Part shown: piece by piece, positions 29,715 to 30,991 of the stretch
Numbering within the stretch: the stretch's first letter is position 1
Layout of the letters: each line of letters opens with the position of its first letter
Assembly: GCA_034434895.1 (NCBI GenBank)
Contig: DAOTYI010000073.1
Coordinates: 1-30,991 of the forward strand
Source of the DNA: DAOTXL01 sp034434895
GTDB taxonomy: Bacteria; Chloroflexota; Anaerolineae; JAAYZQ01
Direction: 5' to 3'
DNA: 30,991 bases
Notes under the pieces: model-generated
The model's input: the letters and a program-made list of their open reading frames with translations, nothing else
The model's database searches: none
Told to the model about the DNA's origin: nothing
Translations under genes and position numbers: made by a program

Positions 29715-30676
29715 AAGACAAGCTGCCGGCCGTTCTGAAGGTGGCGATCAGCCTGGGGCTGGTCGCTTATATCGTCACCCGACCTGCCATCCTGCAGGCC
29801 GACTGGCGCGGCATCCTGGCCAACCTCCACCTGTGGATCTGGCTGGTGGCGCTGGCCCTCTATTTTCTGGCCATCGGTTGCAATGTGCTCAAATGGCAGG
29901 CCCTGCTCCGTACCCTGGGCGTCCAGGTGCCCTATTGGAGCCTGTTCCGCCATAACCTGGTGGGCCTCTTTTTCACCAACCTGCCGCTGAGCATGGTGGG
30001 CGGCGACATCGCCCGTGGCTGGGACCTGGCCCGCCACACAGAAGGACAGGCGGCGCCGGTCGCGGTGTCGGTGCTGCTGGACCGGCTGATCGGGCTGGCC
30101 GCGTTTCTGGTCGCAGCGGTGTTGGGCCTGGCCTATGCTGTCGCCGGATTGGGGCGCTCTGACCTCACCTGGTTGCTGATCGCCGTGGGCCTGATCTCGA
30201 TCGCCTTTGCCCTGGCTTTTGCCGTGCTGATGAGCCGGTGGTTGCGCCGTCTGGTGGGGCAGATTTTCCACCTGGGCCCGTTGCGTCGTTTTTTGCCTCT
30301 CTATCAAAAACTATCGGATTCTGTCCATGTGTACCGCACCCACACCGGGGCGTTAGCCGGGGCTTTTGCCCTTGGGCTGGTGACGGTGGCTGCCACCTGT
30401 GTCGTCAATTATCTGGCCGCCATGACGGTCGGTGCCGGCGTCTCTCTGCGGTGGGCCTGTGTGCTGACACCCCTGACCCCATTTGCCCTCTATATCCCCT
30501 CTGTCGCCTCCGGCCTGGGGGTGAACCAGGCGGTGTTTGTCGCCCTCTATCACAACCTGACCGGCCTGATCCCTCAGGCACAGGCCCTGGCCATGTCGCT
30601 GGTCATGCAGGTGACCATCTATGTTGCCAGCCTGCCCGGCGCCGTCCTGTGGTGGCACCGGCGGAAGGGCCCCTGA
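29711..30676 (+). CDS. Lysylphosphatidylglycerol synthase TM region/flippase-like integral membrane protein
   Basis: This 321-residue protein has about seven or eight transmembrane helices. It resembles the UPF0104/LPG-synthase TM-type family (AglD2-like), with the motifs LKWQALLRTLGVQVPYWSLF, FFTNLPLSMVGGDIARGWDL and SVLLDRLIGLAAFLVAAVLG. Members are thought to move or modify lipid-linked glycans or lysyl-lipids. Given the coupled glycosyltransferase upstream, a glycolipid role is likely here. The start is GTG at 29711, overlapping the previous stop, with AGAGAGAAGG ahead; the longer ORF from 29537 is only overlap. The C-terminus ends in a basic WWHRRKGP tail. Confidence 0.85.
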   Translation: MKDKLPAVLKVAISLGLVAYIVTRPAILQADWRGILANLHLWIWLVALALYFLAIGCNVLKWQALLRTLGVQVPYWSLFRHNLVGLFFTNLPLSMVGGDIARGWDLARHTEGQAAPVAVSVLLDRLIGLAAFLVAAVLGLAYAVAGLGRSDLTWLLIAVGLISIAFALAFAVLMSRWLRRLVGQIFHLGPLRRFLPLYQKLSDSVHVYRTHTGALAGAFALGLVTVAATCVVNYLAAMTVGAGVSLRWACVLTPLTPFALYIPSVASGLGVNQAVFVALYHNLTGLIPQAQALAMSLVMQVTIYVASLPGAVLWWHRRKGP

Positions 30677-30756
30677 GAGCCGGGCTGAGAACACAAGGGA
30701 CACACTTGCTGAACTCACGGCAGAGGCGCCGAGGACGCAGAGAAACCCCATAGAAA
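30677..30756. repeat. Repeat-rich gap with GCAGAGGCGC-type motif
   Basis: No gene is visible. CAGAGGCGCCGAGGACGCAG and AGAAA at 30721-30745 belong to the same short repeat family as 591-607. It leads directly into the second two-hairpin element. Confidence 0.4.
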
Positions 30757-30808
30757 AAGGTGTAGGACAGCCCTTCAGGCTGTCCAGGCAGGCTGGAAGG
30801 CCTGCCTG
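30757..30808 (-). repeat. Two-hairpin REP-like element, copy 2 (inverted)
   Basis: GGACAGCC (30765-30772) pairs with GGCTGTCC (30778-30785), and CAGGCAGGC (30785-30793) pairs with GCCTGCCTG (30800-30808). Read on the minus strand it has the order and the trailing GTCCTACA + C/T-rich tail seen in copy 1 (28690-28744), including a T5 run (AAAAA at 30755-30759). It is the same family, inverted. Confidence 0.65.
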
Positions 30809-30809
30809 C

Positions 30810-30840
30810 AAAAAACAGGCCGGGCGACGAGCCCAGCCTG
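30810..30840 (-). terminator. Intrinsic terminator of the minus-strand gene at the right edge
   Basis: On the minus strand, CAGGCTGGGC (30840-30831), a 5-base loop, and GCCCGGCCTG (30825-30816) form a GC-rich stem with one mismatch. This is followed by TTTTTT (30815-30810). It lies about 22 bases past the stop codon of the truncated gene. Confidence 0.8.
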
Positions 30841-30862
30841 TATGGTTCACCCTGCCCTGCTG

Positions 30863-30991
30863 TCACCCAGATGGTAATCTGGCGATCAGGGCCTCGATCC
30901 GTTGCAGTTTTTCCAACAACAACACCCAGTGGGCCGGAAGCTCCGGCTCGGGCGGTTGGGGCTGTTCGGGCGGCGAAGGCGGTGCAGGGGG
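30863..30991 (-). CDS. C-terminus of an unknown protein with a proline-rich linker (cut by window edge)
   Basis: This is a 42-residue fragment ending in TGA: Pro-rich PPAPPSPPEQPQPPEPELPA, then a short helix HWVLLLEKLQRIEALIARLP. The rest of the gene lies beyond the window. The coding call rests on the open frame through the edge, codon choice like the neighbours and the well-formed terminator just downstream. The function cannot be judged; a Pro-rich linker before a short C-terminal helix is common in surface or membrane-anchored and scaffold proteins. Confidence 0.55.
   Translation of the reverse strand, partial: PPAPPSPPEQPQPPEPELPAHWVLLLEKLQRIEALIARLPSG

Overview
The window reads like a GC-rich bacterial chromosome, most probably a Chloroflexota (Anaerolineae/Caldilineae-type) genome. 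This is inferred from the VorB-type 2-oxoacid:ferredoxin oxidoreductase, the KaiC-like ATPase with a multi-GAF kinase, the V4R protein, and many short palindromic and 'accaccaagacaccaagg'-type interspersed repeats. No rRNA, tRNA, CRISPR array or complete insertion sequence was seen.

Layout. 1-510 (+) is the 3' end of fpg/mutM. A 90-bp MITE-like repeat and a promoter lead to a membrane-anchored protein of unknown function (816-1634, +). From 14528 down to 1659 every gene is on the minus strand and tightly spaced, probably one or a few transcription units. In reading order they are: a winged-helix regulator, a KaiC/RAD55-type ATPase, two small overlapping membrane proteins, a 6xGAF histidine kinase, a phosphate-butyryltransferase-like gene, a P-loop ATPase, a second phosphate-butyryltransferase paralogue, a 2x[4Fe-4S] ferredoxin, the alpha, beta and gamma subunits of a VOR-type oxidoreductase, a metallo-beta-lactamase-fold hydrolase and an FMN split-barrel protein. 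The order joins a possible sensory module directly to branched-chain 2-oxoacid/acyl-phosphate metabolism.

14709-21233 (-) is a single giant secA (2174 codons). Its motor core is normal, but the helical wing region is expanded by about 1300 residues, including exactly 756 residues (12 x 63 on average) of tandem helical repeats. The canonical SecA C-terminal helices resume after the repeats. Upstream lie remnants of a PIN-domain gene and a GNAT gene, a 30-bp perfect palindrome beside the secA ribosome binding site, and a mosaic of inverted repeats. A second minus-strand operon (24834 to 22007) encodes a V4R protein, a zinc-ribbon protein, Obg and NadD.

The right third is on the plus strand: a phosphoribosyltransferase, a B12-binding/radical SAM protein carrying an in-frame palindromic repeat, a DUF433/DUF5615 toxin-antitoxin pair flanked by a duplication of the radical SAM gene's 3' end, a second two-gene module of unknown function, and a glycosyltransferase 2/flippase pair. 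The window closes with REP-like hairpins, an intrinsic terminator and the proline-rich C-terminus of a minus-strand gene running off the edge.
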